Positions 34,080 to 46,324 of a stretch of DNA of 64,000 nt are shown piece by piece. This DNA comes from Chiua virens (Eukaryota; Basidiomycota; Agaricomycetes; Boletales; Boletaceae): NCBI GenBank assembly GCA_019787685.1, contig JAHNUO010000013.1:1488001-1552000 (forward strand), written 5' to 3'. The notes below the pieces were generated by a model. It saw nothing but the letters and a program-made list of their open reading frames with translations. It did no database searches and was not told the origin of the DNA. Position numbers and translations under genes: made by a program. Positions within the stretch are counted from its first letter, which is position 1. Every line of letters begins with the position of its first letter.

Positions 34080-35971
34080 ATGTCATGGTCTGAAGTGCAA
34101 TATCCCCCTCAGGACGAAGTACAGGACTCTGGTATTCCGCCCCCCTTCCCTCAATCCCTGCACGACCGTCAGCCCTTGCATCATGATCGTTATGATCATT
34201 GGTCCCTGCACGATCTTTCGCCTAGGTGGCCAGAATACCCTCAATCTGGCTATCCGAATCATTCTCTCTTGCTTGATCAAGGATCGATGGCCATGTCTAG
34301 GTCATCCACTATTCTGGCACCCCTCTCAGGATATGCCCAAGGACTGTCGTCTATTCAACTAGACGATTGCAATCATTTAGCATCAGTCGACCCCACCCCT
34401 TTCTACTATGGTTCTGCTGGTCCTTTTGGGGCCGCAGCAACCTTCTCCAATACCTTCAACAGTGTCGCGATCAACCCTGCAACTCGGCCAGACATACCCG
34501 ACCCCTACAATTTTGGTGCACGTCACAATATTGTCAATGATTTTGAGTCTGAGCCTTGCCACTGCAGGCAACTTACCCAATATCTACCACACCGGAAACA
34601 TGCCCCCAGGCCACTGGCAAGCCGACCCCTACATCGACGCCGAAATTCCAATACCATCATCTGATCTCGGGTGGCCATCGTATCACGCCACGCTACGTTT
34701 GCTGGGCAGCGGAGACATCACATCCACTAGCCTAAGTGTCCACACACTCCCTGTGCACCACTATGAAGACTCTCAGCCGGATTTGGGCCCCTCCAAGGGG
34801 CTGTCATATCAAGCCATGTCATGTCCACTTGGCGGTGGAGACATTGCCTCGGGTAGCCTCCATACATTCCCCATCCACCATTATGATGGCTCTCGGTCAG
34901 ACCAGGGCCCTTCTGCACCATCGTATCAAGCTGTGCTACGTCCGCTTGGCGGCGGAGAGATCCCGATGCACCATGACTCTGACCCGGACTTGGGCTCCTC
35001 CAAGCCATCATATCGAGGCGCCCCACATCCACTTAGCGGTGAAGATATCGCATCGGCTAAGGTCCACGCACACAGTGATTTTGGCACTGAGCCAGACCCA
35101 AACCTCTCCGAGGGGTTCTCATCTCAAGTTGCACTACGTCCGCTTGGTGGCAGTATTGAATCGCGTTGCAGAGTCACTGGCACTGCCAGCGTCACGATGC
35201 GACCCAGTAAGAAGGACAAGAACAATGAGCCTGTGCTCACCTCAGCTCAGAAGAGGCAGAAGAAGAAGCTATGGGATATTTTGAAATGAAAACTGGTGGA
35301 GTACACACTCTCCCGAGAGGCGATGGTAGTGGATGTGACCCCTCGAGACAAACTGATTGACGACAAGCTCCGTGAGGTATGCATAGCAGAGTATAACAGT
35401 TTCGTCTTGCCAGAGGACACGCCCTTCGACTTTCATTCTCCAAGTGTCGACTTCCTTTGGAAAACAAGAGATTATTTCCGCAAATTTGCAGACGACCATG
35501 TGGAGCAATTTTTCGGTCTTAAATTATCAGTCGACCACTCTATAGAAGAAGGAATTTTGCACCGACAGGAGGCTGTTCAGGCAATCCTCAGTGACCATGA
35601 GTATTCGCATTTTCACAGTAACAACCCCGTAAGTATCTGTGAGTACTAATTCATACATGATATTCCTAATCTGGGATATTATCTAGGGCCTGCCCGCAGG
35701 CACTGACGTGCGCTACTTTGAACACAACTGCATCCGAGACGCAATTGAATGTGTTGTTTGGTCAAAAATCTGGCACCCTGAATTCCTTCACCCCTCCACC
35801 ATGTCATCTCTTGTTAGCCTTGTTGCCGCGGCTTATATGGTGGAATTGTATTGTCGTCAGAGCGGTCAAGTCACTCCCCAATCGACTCAGGAGCGACATG
35901 CCGCATTCTACCAGGACATTCACAACTTTATGAGCACACGTGTTTTAGTGTCAAAGCGTTCACGAGAGTGA
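34080..35971 (+). pseudogene. DUF6532-like gene with frameshift and in-frame TGA
   Basis: It starts at the ATG at 34080 (MSWSEVQYPPQDEVQDSGIP) with a Pro/Tyr/His-rich region. The frame shifts near 34560: before it reads DFESEPCHC, after it AGNLPNIYHTGNMPPGHWQ. Five imperfect repeats of about 30-40 residues follow (pattern PSYxAxLRPLGGGDIAS...HHYxDSxxDLGPS). After KKKLWDILK a TGA at 35287-35289 is followed in the same frame by KLVEYTLSREAMVVDVTPRD, so an original CGA is likely. The C-terminal domain resembles DUF6532 of agarics (SVDHSIEEGILHRQEAVQAI; after an intron at about 35629-35687, GLPAGTDVRYFEHNCIRDA and STMSSLVSLVAAAYMVELYC), ending SKRSRE. The domain's function is unknown. It lies just upstream of the Plavaka transposase in the same orientation. 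Confidence 0.6.
34660..35160 (+). repeat. Intragenic tandem repeats, about 100-bp units
   Basis: Imperfect units share the landmarks CCATC.TATCA.GC, CGTCCGCTTGGCGGCGGAGA and CACCATTATGA.GACTCT. They encode the PSY...LRPLGGG...HHY repeats of the DUF6532-like gene. Confidence 0.6.
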
Positions 35972-38122
35972 TTTGAATATTTTTGTGATCAACTAATTTC
36001 TTGCAGAAACGCTACATATGTGATTGCATAGACGTCTCAGCGACAGGACTTTCAAGTTGTCAAAGTATCCTACACATTAGACTACTAGAACTTGATCTCA
36101 ATGGTTATCATGTCAGCCGTGTACTATGATCAGGCTTTCTCTGAGTCTTCGTGAAAGTGATGCCATTGGCAGTAGGACACTGTGACCGTGACCGTGACCA
36201 CCGTGCCGACTCAGATTTCAAGAGTGCATCTTGACCTTGTCTTTCAAACGGCAGGTATCCAGCGTCAATGTCTCCCCGAATAGAATACAATGGACCGAAA
36301 ACCAAGAATCTGGGACTCCGAGTCCATCGCAAGGTACTACTAGTAACAATTCCGAGTCGAACCGGGAAACTGGGGACTCTCGGCAAGACAGGTAAGCATC
36401 AACCTTCCTTTGCTCCTCTATTCAACCCCGCCTTCAAATTTGCTCCTCCAAGTAGAAGAACAATGCTGAAAAGTATGTCTTTCAACAGCCACATCCGATC
36501 TCATTTACTCGAGCAAATTTCAAGATGTCACCCTTCTATGAGCTGGATCTGGGTCTTGATCATGTTGGCATATGGATATGACCTCATCCCACGTCGAAGA
36601 CATCCATCCACTTGAAGATCTATGAAGAGGTGTCAGAATCATTGTAGCCGTCATGCACAACGTGAAGGTTTGTCGCTTAATGACTTCCGCATCGTATCTC
36701 TTAATTTGCGTGTCATTTAGGGTGGCTTCAAGTTCTTCTTCCTCCTTGGAAGTGAAGATGGTGACCTGCTTAAAGTTATGATAGACCATGAAGAAGATGA
36801 AGCCAGGGGACAAAATCAACTATATCGCCGCTGTACCTGCGGCTAATAGCCACCATATCTTGAATCTGGTTTCCATCTCACTTTTGAGGTGAGTCACCTT
36901 TATGTTTCCATCTTCTGGACGTCGGCTCATCTTCCAATAGGTGTGTTTACCAATTCAAAAATTGGGCAATAACGACAACAAACCTGAGTTCGATTCGACT
37001 TCCTACCCTTCGTTTGGCATAGCTGATCTAATTTCCCCACCGCCACATGCATATGTTCACCCCCACCTCTGCATTACTTGGTGCTCTCAGATCATACATC
37101 GGGCTTGAAACCATTGAACATTCTACAGAATTCGGATGCTCCCCAATTCCAGTAGCTTGTGGTTGGGGCGCGCTCATGGTCTTGATCTGGAGGAATTCGT
37201 CAGCTCCGAGCTTACAAGTATCCCAAATGCCATTTGGACGTCAAAACAACGGGAAGAGTGTGTGTATCTCATTGTCTGTGTCCATTGATTGTGTCGATTT
37301 CATCCCTTTGTAGATGGGCTTGAAACATGATTGTGTTCTGATCTCGTTCGTCAGTGGTACCCTGGTGTTGTCCATTTGCGAGGTGATCAAGGAAGTGTAA
37401 GTATCTGTGGATTGACTGCCGGTGAGTAATCGTCTTTCCTCGTTCTGAGTCCATCATCTTGACCTCACATACCAGTGAATTTTTGCACTATCCGTAGCTA
37501 TCCAGTCTGGCGCATGAAGTTGGAGGCTTGTCTCATAGTTCACAGCCCATTGGTGTTTCACCTTCTCAAGGACGCGACACTGGCACGTGGCCCAACAGTC
37601 ACTAAACCACTTCCTGACCCCATGTTTATTAGATTCTGTTTCGATTTTTGAAACAACCCAACCAGAAAGGTCTCGCCGCCACTTCCGTGATCCCAGCATC
37701 TGCCTCCGAGTCAGCAGCCTCAAGGCATTCCCGGAGAAAGTGAGTCTCAATTATACAGACATGTGTTGATGACATGACATCTTGACGCTCCGTATTCTAG
37801 TACCCTTGTTATCGAGAAAATCTACTAGATGGGCCAGCAACAATGTATGTTCTTCAATGTATTCACCTAGCGTACCAATTTGACCCGAGACTAACTTTGA
37901 CTAGTGGAGGACTCACATGTGGCTATATACTCGCTTCTGGCAAGTAAGCTCCGAGATCCACATTCATGTTATATGGCAAGCTAGGTATCTATCAACTTCA
38001 AGTTGTACTATGTAGTAGTAGCGCGCTGGGAATACCCAGTTGATGTTCAAGTTTAATTACATAAACAGACTTTACCAGCGTGACTACTGCCATTGCAGTG
38101 ACGGTGCTATACTTCCAAGTCT
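35972..38122. other. Fragmentary sequence before the Plavaka gene
   Basis: There is no intact gene. Short protein-like fragments occur, for example ALRSYIGLETIEHSTEFG and PIPVACGWGALMVLIWRNS near 37080-37200 (plus). A GTGACC triplicate lies near 36180. It may be remnants of a transposon-borne gene, or the 5' terminal part of the Plavaka element. Confidence 0.35.
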
Positions 38123-39256
38123 ATGAAATCCATCAAGGCCTGCATATTGATATTGGTTCTTTTCCTGGTCTCCATGGATGCTGTATTCTCCTGTGGAAAT
38201 GGATGTCTGAAGCTGCCTTTCGACAGCCAACACTCGCTCAACCAACATCGAGCAACCTGCCAAACATATCATGCCTCCCTGCACACAAGCATGCAAAAAC
38301 ACAGAGAACGTCTCGAAAAGGCGAGGATCCCAAGTTACATGGCGGGCAAGCAGGCGAGGGATTCATCCAGTACAAAATCAATGATAGTAGTAAGTGCTGC
38401 ACAATTCCCCTTCATTGGCAGGCTCTTACTAGTAATTTGCTCAATCATCTTCTTAAACAAGCTTCCAGATGCTAACGAGACTAATGAATTGATCACACAA
38501 TCAAATTGTGGTCCAGCAACTCCATTTTCTCCTTCACCTGCCCAATCTGCTGGTTCTTCCCACCCTTCGGTACCTCCACTACATTTGTCCCTCTCCAGCT
38601 TGACACCCACTACTCTCTCCAGCCCGGGCTTAACATTTCCTTTAGCATCACCAGGACCTGTGCCATGCACATGTTCTCCCTCACCTGCCCAATCTGCCAG
38701 TTCCTCCTCCTGCCCCTCAGCCCCCCCACATCTGTCCCTCTCCAGCTCGACACCTGCTACTCTCTCCAGCCCAGGCTCAACACTTCCTTTAGCATCGCCA
38801 GGTCCTGTGCCATCCGCAGAACCTTCACACCCTGTACTTGACTGCCCAAGGCTAATGATTCGGTTACCCCAATGATACCGTGACGAGTTCCCCCAACCTT
38901 CCACTCCGATAACAGCCTCTACAGAGAATCCATCGCAGCCATTTATCCGGAGAGTAATACTATGCATCCACAACACTATCCATACAGCTGCCAATGCCTT
39001 TGGGATCCTGCGAGAGTATCTGCATCGGCTGTCATGTGATCCTGATGCTTTTGTCACTTCCGATGATTTGACGTACAAATGTCGCCAGCCACCCCAACCA
39101 GCAATTCCTCCATCGGAGGAATCGGAATCCCAGCATCCACCCCTGTGGCCATTTCTCAATATGTCTACCTACCGCCTCATGAAATGGAGGTATTCTGGAA
39201 GTGTTATGAAGTCCCAACAGGAGGTTGACCGTCTTGTTCATGACGTTGAAGGTAAT
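38123..39256 (+). CDS. Plavaka transposase, N-terminal exons
   Basis: The 5' part of a CACTA-superfamily (Plavaka) transposase gene. Near 38185-38270 is a C2HC-type zinc-finger-like motif (CGNGCLKLPFDSQHSLNQHR then ATC), the usual N-terminal DNA-binding module of these transposases. A Ser/Pro-rich linker contains a 147-bp duplication (38528-38821). The stop after LMIRLPQ near 38875 is probably bypassed by splicing, because family-like sequence resumes downstream: LREYLHRLSCDPDAFVTSDD and LNMSTYRLMKWRYSGSVMKS, then QQEVDRLVHDV ending near 39250, where a GT donor (GTAATAAAT) begins. The exact start codon is uncertain. The catalytic part follows after a solo LTR. Confidence 0.65.
38528..38821 (+). 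repeat. 147-bp tandem duplication in transposase linker
   Basis: Two copies start TCTCC(T/C)TCACCTGCCC at 38528 and 38675, exactly 147 bp (49 codons) apart. They encode two rounds of SPSPAQSAxSS...LSSPGxTxPLASPGPVP. Confidence 0.8.
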
Positions 39257-39266
39257 AAATCCTGGC

Positions 39267-39814
39267 TGTAGTGCAATACTCAGGGGGATTGAAAGAAATA
39301 GAAAAGAGGGTGAAGGAATGCGATTCCGTTCGACCCAGGGACAACGCTGAGTTGGTGAACAATGAGAAATGGTTTTTGAGTAGTCCCAGATGAATCCGGG
39401 GTGAATCTGGATTAAAACAGATAGAAAAGCGGACATGGCAGTCCGATCCAGATCGAGAAAATACGAGGAGAGCGAGAGAAAATGAACGTCGACCGAAAAC
39501 GATGTGAGACAGATGCACACAGGCAAAAGCTACTGTATTTTGTCAATACAGTGAATTTATAGTCCTCGGGAATACCCTCAGACTTGTCCTAAGTAAGGAT
39601 AATAATAAAAAAAGAAGGTTTTCGTACGGTATAAAGTTCGAGAGGCACCCGAACGTCCCTGCAATGGCTGCGTGACATGGTCTAGCCAATGCTAAGTATG
39701 AATAAGGAGCATCAAAAATAAAATAAAAGAGTCTGAGGCAAAACGGGCATGGATACAGCAATCCGGATGAGTTCGCACAAGCAGACAGATCAGGATCGGG
39801 ATCGGGTGACGACA
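39267..39814 (-). mobile_element. Probable solo LTR inside the Plavaka gene
   Basis: A 548-bp segment with ends TGTAGTGC and GACGACA (TG...CA) breaks the transposase gene between LVHDV and VLLADDFK. Read on the minus strand it has the LTR layout seen in the 24-30 kb element: an imperfect hairpin (AGTCTGAGGG / CCCGAGGACT) directly before TATAAA, and an end in CTACA. A perfect CTGTATT/AATACAG hairpin follows the TATA box. I found no target duplication, and sequence identity to the other LTR is low, so it would be a different family. It may lie within an intron that starts at the preceding GT. Confidence 0.55.
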
Positions 39815-39849
39815 GGGTGTGGAAATGTGCTATGCGAGCACAGGGAATA

Positions 39850-42800
39850 CCTATTCCCTACAACGTCCTTCTCGCCGACGATTTTAAAGTAGAGGAGCTT
39901 AAAAATTTCCGTGTCACGACTCAAAACTTGATTCTCAACACAGTTCGAGGTGTCACTGGCGAAATGTCAGCTCGGAACTCTGATAGTTGGCAGGAAGTGG
40001 ATGTAAAGATTGAAGTTCCCACTGGCACTTGTGTTCACAATCCCTCCGAATTATATCACCAGTCATTCACGGTCAGTGGTTTGTTGTATCGTCCACTTGT
40101 CGACGTGATCAAGTCAGCATTCTCTGGTTTGCATGCGAAACACCTTCATCTCTTTCCATTCAAGCAGTTTTGGAAAAATCCTGTAGACGGCACTGAACAC
40201 AGAGTTTTCGATGAGTTGTACACTTCGGATGCCTGGTTAAAAGCGCATGATGACCTGCAGAAACAACCAAACGAACCAAACTGCAAGCTCGATAAAGTGA
40301 TTGCAGCAATCATGTTCTCGTCGGACATAACCACACTGGCAACATTCAGAACAGCTAAAGCTTGGCCCCTTTACCTTTTTTTTGGAAATATGTCCAAGTA
40401 CTCCTGCGCCCAGCCTTCCGTTGGTCACGCTTGTCACCACGTCGCATTTATACCTTCGGTGAATATTCAGTATCCAGTACTCAGTACTCAGGCTTACTTA
40501 ATTGGTTGATTTGTCAGTTGCCAGATGCAATCACAGAATTTATCACCACTCTGGGCCAATTTTCAAAGACTGCAATTCGGCATATACTAGCACACTGTCG
40601 ACGTGAACTGATGCATGCCGTGTGGAACATTCTTTTAGATGAAGAATTTCTATACGCGTATGAACACGGTATAGTATTGAAGTGTGCTGACGGTATTTTT
40701 CATAGGATCTATCCTAGAATCTTTACATATTCAGCAGATTACCCTGAGAAGTATGCCGTTCTCTCATTCCTTCCCCATATCTACTGACGTTGATTGGCAT
40801 AGAGTTTTGCTGGCAACAATCCGTGATGGAGGTTTGTATCTTTGTCTGCAATGTTTGATCCCGAAGACGAAATTAGATCATACTGGCTTTCTTCGTGACA
40901 CGCGACTTCGCCTTGGAGAACTTCGGACATATTCCCTCGAGACGGTCAGGTGAGCAAGGGACTTCATATACCAGCAAGGGAGAGCAGTGGATGGCATCGC
41001 AGTACGCCAACTACTTGACACAGCATCCCTTGTACCTACTTTGGTAACATTCATGATTTCTGGCCCCTGTGCAGTACCCATTCTGATCGCTGTGTGAGTA
41101 TAGAATTCTTTTTCTGAGAAGCTCCAGAAATTCGGCTTCAACCACTTCTGCATGCTGGTAGTGGATCTTATGCACGAGTTTGAGCTTGGGACATGGAAGG
41201 CGGTGTTTACCCACCTGATACGGATCTTATATGCAGTCAACCCTTCTGGGCAGCTGGTCACCCAATTGGATGGACGGTATGTCGATGGTATTGTGGGATT
41301 CCCGCTGTCAAATCTGATGTTGCTCAGCTTTCGGCAGGTGCCCAGCTTTGGACGTGGTGTTATTCGTCGCTTTTTGAATAATGCTTCAGAGATGAAGCGA
41401 CTCACTGCCCGAGACTTTGAAGATCTCTTGCAAGTAAGGATCTTAGTTTTCCTTGATTGCGATTGCGGTTAACAGTGACAGTGTTCTATCCCAGTCTTTG
41501 AAGGACTTTTTCCAAAGGCCCATGAAGGGTTAATTATGACTGTACTATACCGCTGTGCCGAATGGCACGTGTTTGCTAAACTCTGCATGCACACCGAGTC
41601 ATCTCTCGTGCACTTGGACAGGGTGTGCAAGCAACTCGGTCACACTTTGTGGAAATTCAGACAGCAAACCGCCGAGGTGTATCAAACATCTGAGCTCCCG
41701 AAGGAATGTGCAGCTCGTCAGCGCCAAATGCAAGCTGAAGACCCACTCAAGAATGGACAATGTTCTGCACCAAAGGCAAAAGGACTTAACCTGAAGACCT
41801 ACAAATTTCACACCGTTGGTGATTATGGACAATCTATCGTTCAATTCAGCACCACAGATTCCTACTCCACTCAGATTGTATGAAACATTCTCCACACCTT
41901 ACCGTTTTTTTATTTTAAAAAATTCATAGGGCGAACTTTCCCACCACCATATAAAATCTCTTTATACCCTGATGAACAAGAATAACACCATTAGGCAAAT
42001 AACGAAGCAGGAGGCCAGATGGCGACACTTCCAGCACCTCGGCTCGGATAGCTGTGGTGGGGCAGTCAGCGGCAATGTATTGCTCCCTTGTGACCCAGAA
42101 CTACACCACTTTGTCTCCGACACACTCAGAAATCCAGTGGACATATTCTCTTTTTTGCGGGAACATGAAGGGGATTCTGCTGTGAGGGTGCTTCTCTTCC
42201 ATTTTTCTTCCGAGTCCTCACCGCTAATCATATCATAGTCTTTTATCCTGAAGCTAAAGGACCACCTATTGTACTGTCTACTCAACCTTGATTTCGAAGC
42301 AGAAGATTATATCTTTACCAATGATCAATGCAACTGTGTGCAGATCCTTGACAGCCGTCTATACTCTGTAGTAACCATGCAGGTCAATTATACGATGTAC
42401 GACGTACGCAGGGAGCAGGACATAATCAGTCCTCGCACACACAAAGATGTAATGGTGCTGTCGCGGGAAACTGGACCCGGTCATCATCCATATTGGTATG
42501 CCTGCATGTTGCGGGTGTTTTGTGCTCACATTTGTCATTGCGGACCAGACTCGCAAGATCTATTGGTACAGCCTATTGAAATCCTTTGGGTACGCTGGTA
42601 TGGAATCGTCCCTGGTCACCATTACGGTACAACATCAGCACAATTACCAAAAGTCAGCTTTGTGCCAGACTCAGACCCCACCGCTTTCGGTTTTCTCGAT
42701 CCCTCCCTCGTGATTCAAGCATGTCACCTCATTCCTGCCTTTTCTGATGGTCACACCACTACCTTGCTAAAGGCAGGTCCTTTGCTCGGAAGGGCCCTAG

Positions 42801-43212
42801 GTGAGGTCGATGATTGGAGTGCCTATTACGTGAATGTGTAAGTGACTTACCGTGACCGTCCGACTATACTTAACTGAGTTCTGCTAGCTTCGCCGACAGA
42901 GACATGTTTATAAGACACAATATGATTGGTCACAGTGTCGGTCATTGTCACAATCCCTTCCTGATGAATGAAAACATTGATGGATCGCTGGCAGAGGATG
43001 GCACTGACGATGAAGAAATGGAAATTGATTCGGATGAGGCAGACACTGGTGGAGAGCATGAGCCTGGCGCGAATCAGGACTCTGAGTCGGAATGTGACAA
43101 TGACTCGGAATCAGATGGGAGCAACTTGGCGCTGTCAAGTGACAATGAAAACGATTCGGACTCGGGCCTTGACGAGTATGGTGAAGAAGTCGACACTGAT
43201 ACTTTATTTTAA
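39850..43212 (+). CDS. Plavaka (CACTA superfamily) transposase, catalytic exons
   Basis: This encodes the cut-and-paste transposase of a Plavaka DNA transposon. Family blocks in order are VLLADDFKVEELKNFRVTTQ, VDVIKSAFSGLHAKHLHLFP, VFDELYTSDAWLKAHDDLQK, AWPLYLFFGNMSKYSCAQPS, LPDAITEFITTLGQFSKTAI, the zinc-binding-like LCLQCLIPKTKLDHTGFLRD, MLVVDLMHEFELGTWKAVFT, ARDFEDLLQ, HHIKSLYTLMNKNNTIRQIT, RTHKDVMVLSRETG and DWSAYYVNV. The last exon (FADRDMFIRHNMIGHSVGHC) ends in an acidic tail with TAA at 43210-43212. At least eight short introns are consistent. One, 41277-41327, is 51 bp with no stop and hides as 17 extra codons, but removing it restores the family's RFRQVPSFGR. The frame is open across the gene, so apart from the solo LTR it may be recently active. 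Confidence 0.85.
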
Positions 43213-44336
43213 GTACTACTCAGTAATGGCATATACATAAGGAGTCCTAGTACTAGTTAAGTAAAACCGTGACCCGGATTGCCAACAGTTGCCATACTTG
43301 GTGTCGGATCACTCATGTGTCTTCAAATGCTCTGCTCTACTATCCTTGTACCACGACTTCCAAGCAGACTGGCAAGGACTCTTACTGTCATTCAATCAAA
43401 TGTAATACTTTACAGCCACAAAATTTGATGACCCACAAATTTAGAGTGCGAAACATATTATCCATGCAATTGCAAGAGTGTAAATTTGTAGTGTAAATTT
43501 GCAAGTCAATTGGCTTCCATTGCCTAGACTTACAGGATCATGAAGGTATGACAAACCCATTATAATAGCTATTGTATTATATGTACAGTCTGCAAGATAG
43601 CATATAGTCATGAAGCCACTGATAATGATTATCAGATATGACACCACAAAAGAAAGTTGATGAGACCATGTAAGCCCAATGGCAAGCAATACAGCTCCTT
43701 ACAATCACGACTCAAAATGGAATTGAACTGAAAAATATAACATGTCATATCAAGATAAGTACCAACCAGTGATGAAGTAAAGCAAATTTTGAGAGACCAT
43801 AGTAATACATGCATCTAAGTCATTACATCCCTTGCCAGTATGTCTGCAGTCACTGTTGATGATACTTAAGGCAGCACTTTTTGCACATTCAAATGGTCTA
43901 GAGGTTCTAAAAATAGCTATCTTAATGTAATTTCAACTTTAGCCTTCTGGGTCTCTTTCACAATGGCTCCATCAATATTTAGCAAAGTGAGACTCAACTT
44001 GATGTTTTTTCATTGGATCATATGTGATCCATTTATTTCAAGTTAAGTCTCACATTCAAGTCTGTTCTAAATATGGATGCAGCTATTGTGATTAGAGCCA
44101 TCTCTTACATAGCCATTTTTTGATTAAATTGTCAGAGACAGTGCTGCTTGTACCTCCTAACTTAGGCTCCTAGGCACAGAATAGTATGCTTGGAAGCACA
44201 GCCACTACTCCTATAACATTTCCATTTTGGTAATCTCTATTATTGCATTTATTTTATGTTTTTCCTTCATTCCCCTGCTTTCTCCTCTTCCACATACATA
44301 CAAATGTCTGAGTATAATATATACACATTGTACATA
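43213..44336. other. AT-rich flank, CpG-free from 43710
   Basis: No gene. CG dinucleotides are absent from 43710 to 44778 (1,069 bp), which covers the left end of the pogo element as well. A TAAATTTG direct repeat flanks a TAGTG near 43485-43500 and could be part of the Plavaka 3' terminus; this was not confirmed. Confidence 0.5.
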
Positions 44337-44359
44337 CAGTTGAACCTCTTGTAACCCAT
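44337..44359 (+). repeat. Left terminal inverted repeat of pogo-like element
   Basis: Starts CAGTTGAACCTCTTGTAACC; the reverse complement is found at 46824-46846. Similarity continues weakly into CC. Confidence 0.95.
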
Positions 44360-44479
44360 ACCACTCAGGAGTGTCTGAAATCCATGGGTTTTGAGGAGTA
44401 TGGGTTCTCTGGGAGATTGGTATTTCAAGGTTCAGATGTACAAATTTTATGTACTACTTGAGGACAACTTTAAATGAAA

Positions 44480-46230
44480 CTATCCAAGAGTAAAAAAGTC
44501 CATTACTTTTGTTTCCTTCATGCTGTGCATCTTGACCACCCAAGTCTGCCATCCAAATGAGCCCAACACCACCTCCAGCCTGTGGGCAAATGGCAAATCA
44601 TCATTGAAAGTACTGAGATACTTCTTGAGAATCAAAGTGGCCTGGAGTGCCTCACAATGTGCCAGAATTGGTTTGCCTACAGTGTTGACATCATCACCAT
44701 CACTGGGTCCATCATCATGCTCCCAAAGCATCAACTTCTTGACCTCCATGACACACTCAAAGATGTCCTGGTCAGCTGCGCTGAAAATGTTATGAGTCTC
44801 AATCACTGGATTGAGAAATTCTGCAATATCCATCTGGTTGGAATGCTCCAGTGCCCCAGTGGCCTCAAGTTCATCCAAAGCAGTGGCAATGATTTGATGT
44901 GCCTCGGTTTCATTGGTTGTACCTGTAGCATTTGAGTCCAAGTTGGTCACATGGATGAGCAATGAGATTGGCAGTGCAAGTTGTTTGTGAGGTGGAGGTT
45001 CCAGCTGGTTGGGTAAAATGCCAGCCTTTTGCCAGCAGTTTCAAATGGTCATAGTGTCAACTTCTTTCCATGCATCCTGAGCCATTCGCATGGCTTCAAG
45101 TTGGTCAATTACATAGATATTGGATGGTGTAATGTCTGCTTCATATGATCAATGGCGCAGTGGGTGAACTTGGTGTGGTAATGCACTTTGAAGCAATGAA
45201 TGATGCCCTGGTCGTTGGGCTGCACATGCACCATGAGGTTTGGTGTGAAGTTTTCGACATGTATGTTGATGAGGGTATTGGGAACTACGTGGCCTGAGAA
45301 ATTGTCCTGTAAGAGAAGAATCTTTCTCCCCTCAGCTCACAACTTCTTATCCCAATCCAACAACCACTCCTGGTAGAGCAAGCCCATCATCCAGGCCTGG
45401 CATTGTTCTGATAGTAGAAACCAAGCTGCAAGCCAGTCTTGCCATTGAAAGCACAGGGCTTGTACATATGCTTTTCCGATGACCATCGGATCCAGTTTTT
45501 TTAAGCCATCTGTGTTTATTGTGAACAGGTATGTGAGGCAAACCTTGTTTCCTTTGATCCCCAACTGCTGTTTGTCAGAGAGGCCACGATCAGGAGGTAA
45601 CCTAATCAATTTTGAGTTCTGATTTGAAATAAATGAGTCAATACACATATGCATAGAACAACAAGGTTTCATCAGTGTTAAAGATATCATGCTGCTGATA
45701 CCCATACTTGTCAACAAGGTCTTGTATGCGATGTTGTTCCTTTTTAATCATGTCTGAGGCTACAGACTCACCTTCACCATGGCATTTAAATTCCTTCAAT
45801 CCAGTCTGTGCCTTGTACCAATCTAACCATCCATTGCTAAGGTTAAGTCATTCATCATCTGGCACACTGACCAGCTCAGCAAACACTCCATTTTTGGCAA
45901 AGGATCTCTCCAGTGAGAAGAATGCCATCAGCCATCGCCTTGGATACCCACAAGCTGAGCATTTCTGTGACCTCAGGGTATTGTGTCTGGCAGACTCATT
46001 TGGCAGAGTGATCCACACCACTGCTATGTTCATATTCAGCTCAGAACTTGCTTTTGTTCTTGCACCAATCTGATACCTTCAGTTGTTTGAGCTGAAGATT
46101 TGGATAGATTTGATCAAAATGTTCTGCCATCTTCCGCTAATTTTTCCCATTTGCATGGTGCCAGTCAAGGATCTTGATCCTCTGCACTAAGGTTGCATTT
46201 TCCTTCTGTGTAAACTGAGCTTTCTTTTCA
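44480..46230 (-). pseudogene. Pogo/Tigger transposase (CENP-B HTH + DDE_1), decayed
   Basis: Minus-strand translation shows the family in order. A helix-turn-helix region reads RIKILDWHHANGK and AEHFDQIYPNLQLKQ near 46180-46070. The CENP-B-type domain follows (EVTEMLSLWVSKAMADGILL near 45990-45920). The DDE domain keeps PPDRGLSDKQQLGIKGNK, VCLTYLFTINTDGLKKLDP, MVIGKAYVQA and WMMGLLYQEWLLDWDKKL (45600-45340), then the segment around the second Asp (ILLLQDNFSGH-like) and third acidic region near 45300-45100. The C-terminal part is open at 44962-44480 (DIAEFLNPVIETHNIFSAAD). Several stops and shifts between 46060 and 45720 and between 45340 and 44970 make it non-functional as read. Such enzymes catalyse TA-targeted cut-and-paste transposition. 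Confidence 0.8.
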
Positions 46231-46324
46231 GCCTTTTTTTCCTGAGGGTGGTGGCCATCACTGGAGCTTTTCACAGAATGCTCTGGACCTATAATTGGAG
46301 TTAGCATGGCTCATCAATCTAAGA

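Noticed and set aside
39032..39526. Minus-strand frame rich in hydrophobic and Ser residues
   Set aside because: Covers the solo LTR and transposase sequence on the other strand; no domain.
36000..43600. CACTA-type terminal inverted repeats of the Plavaka element
   Set aside because: Several CACTA/TAGTG occurrences exist, but no pair with extended inverted similarity was found, so the element ends are left undefined.
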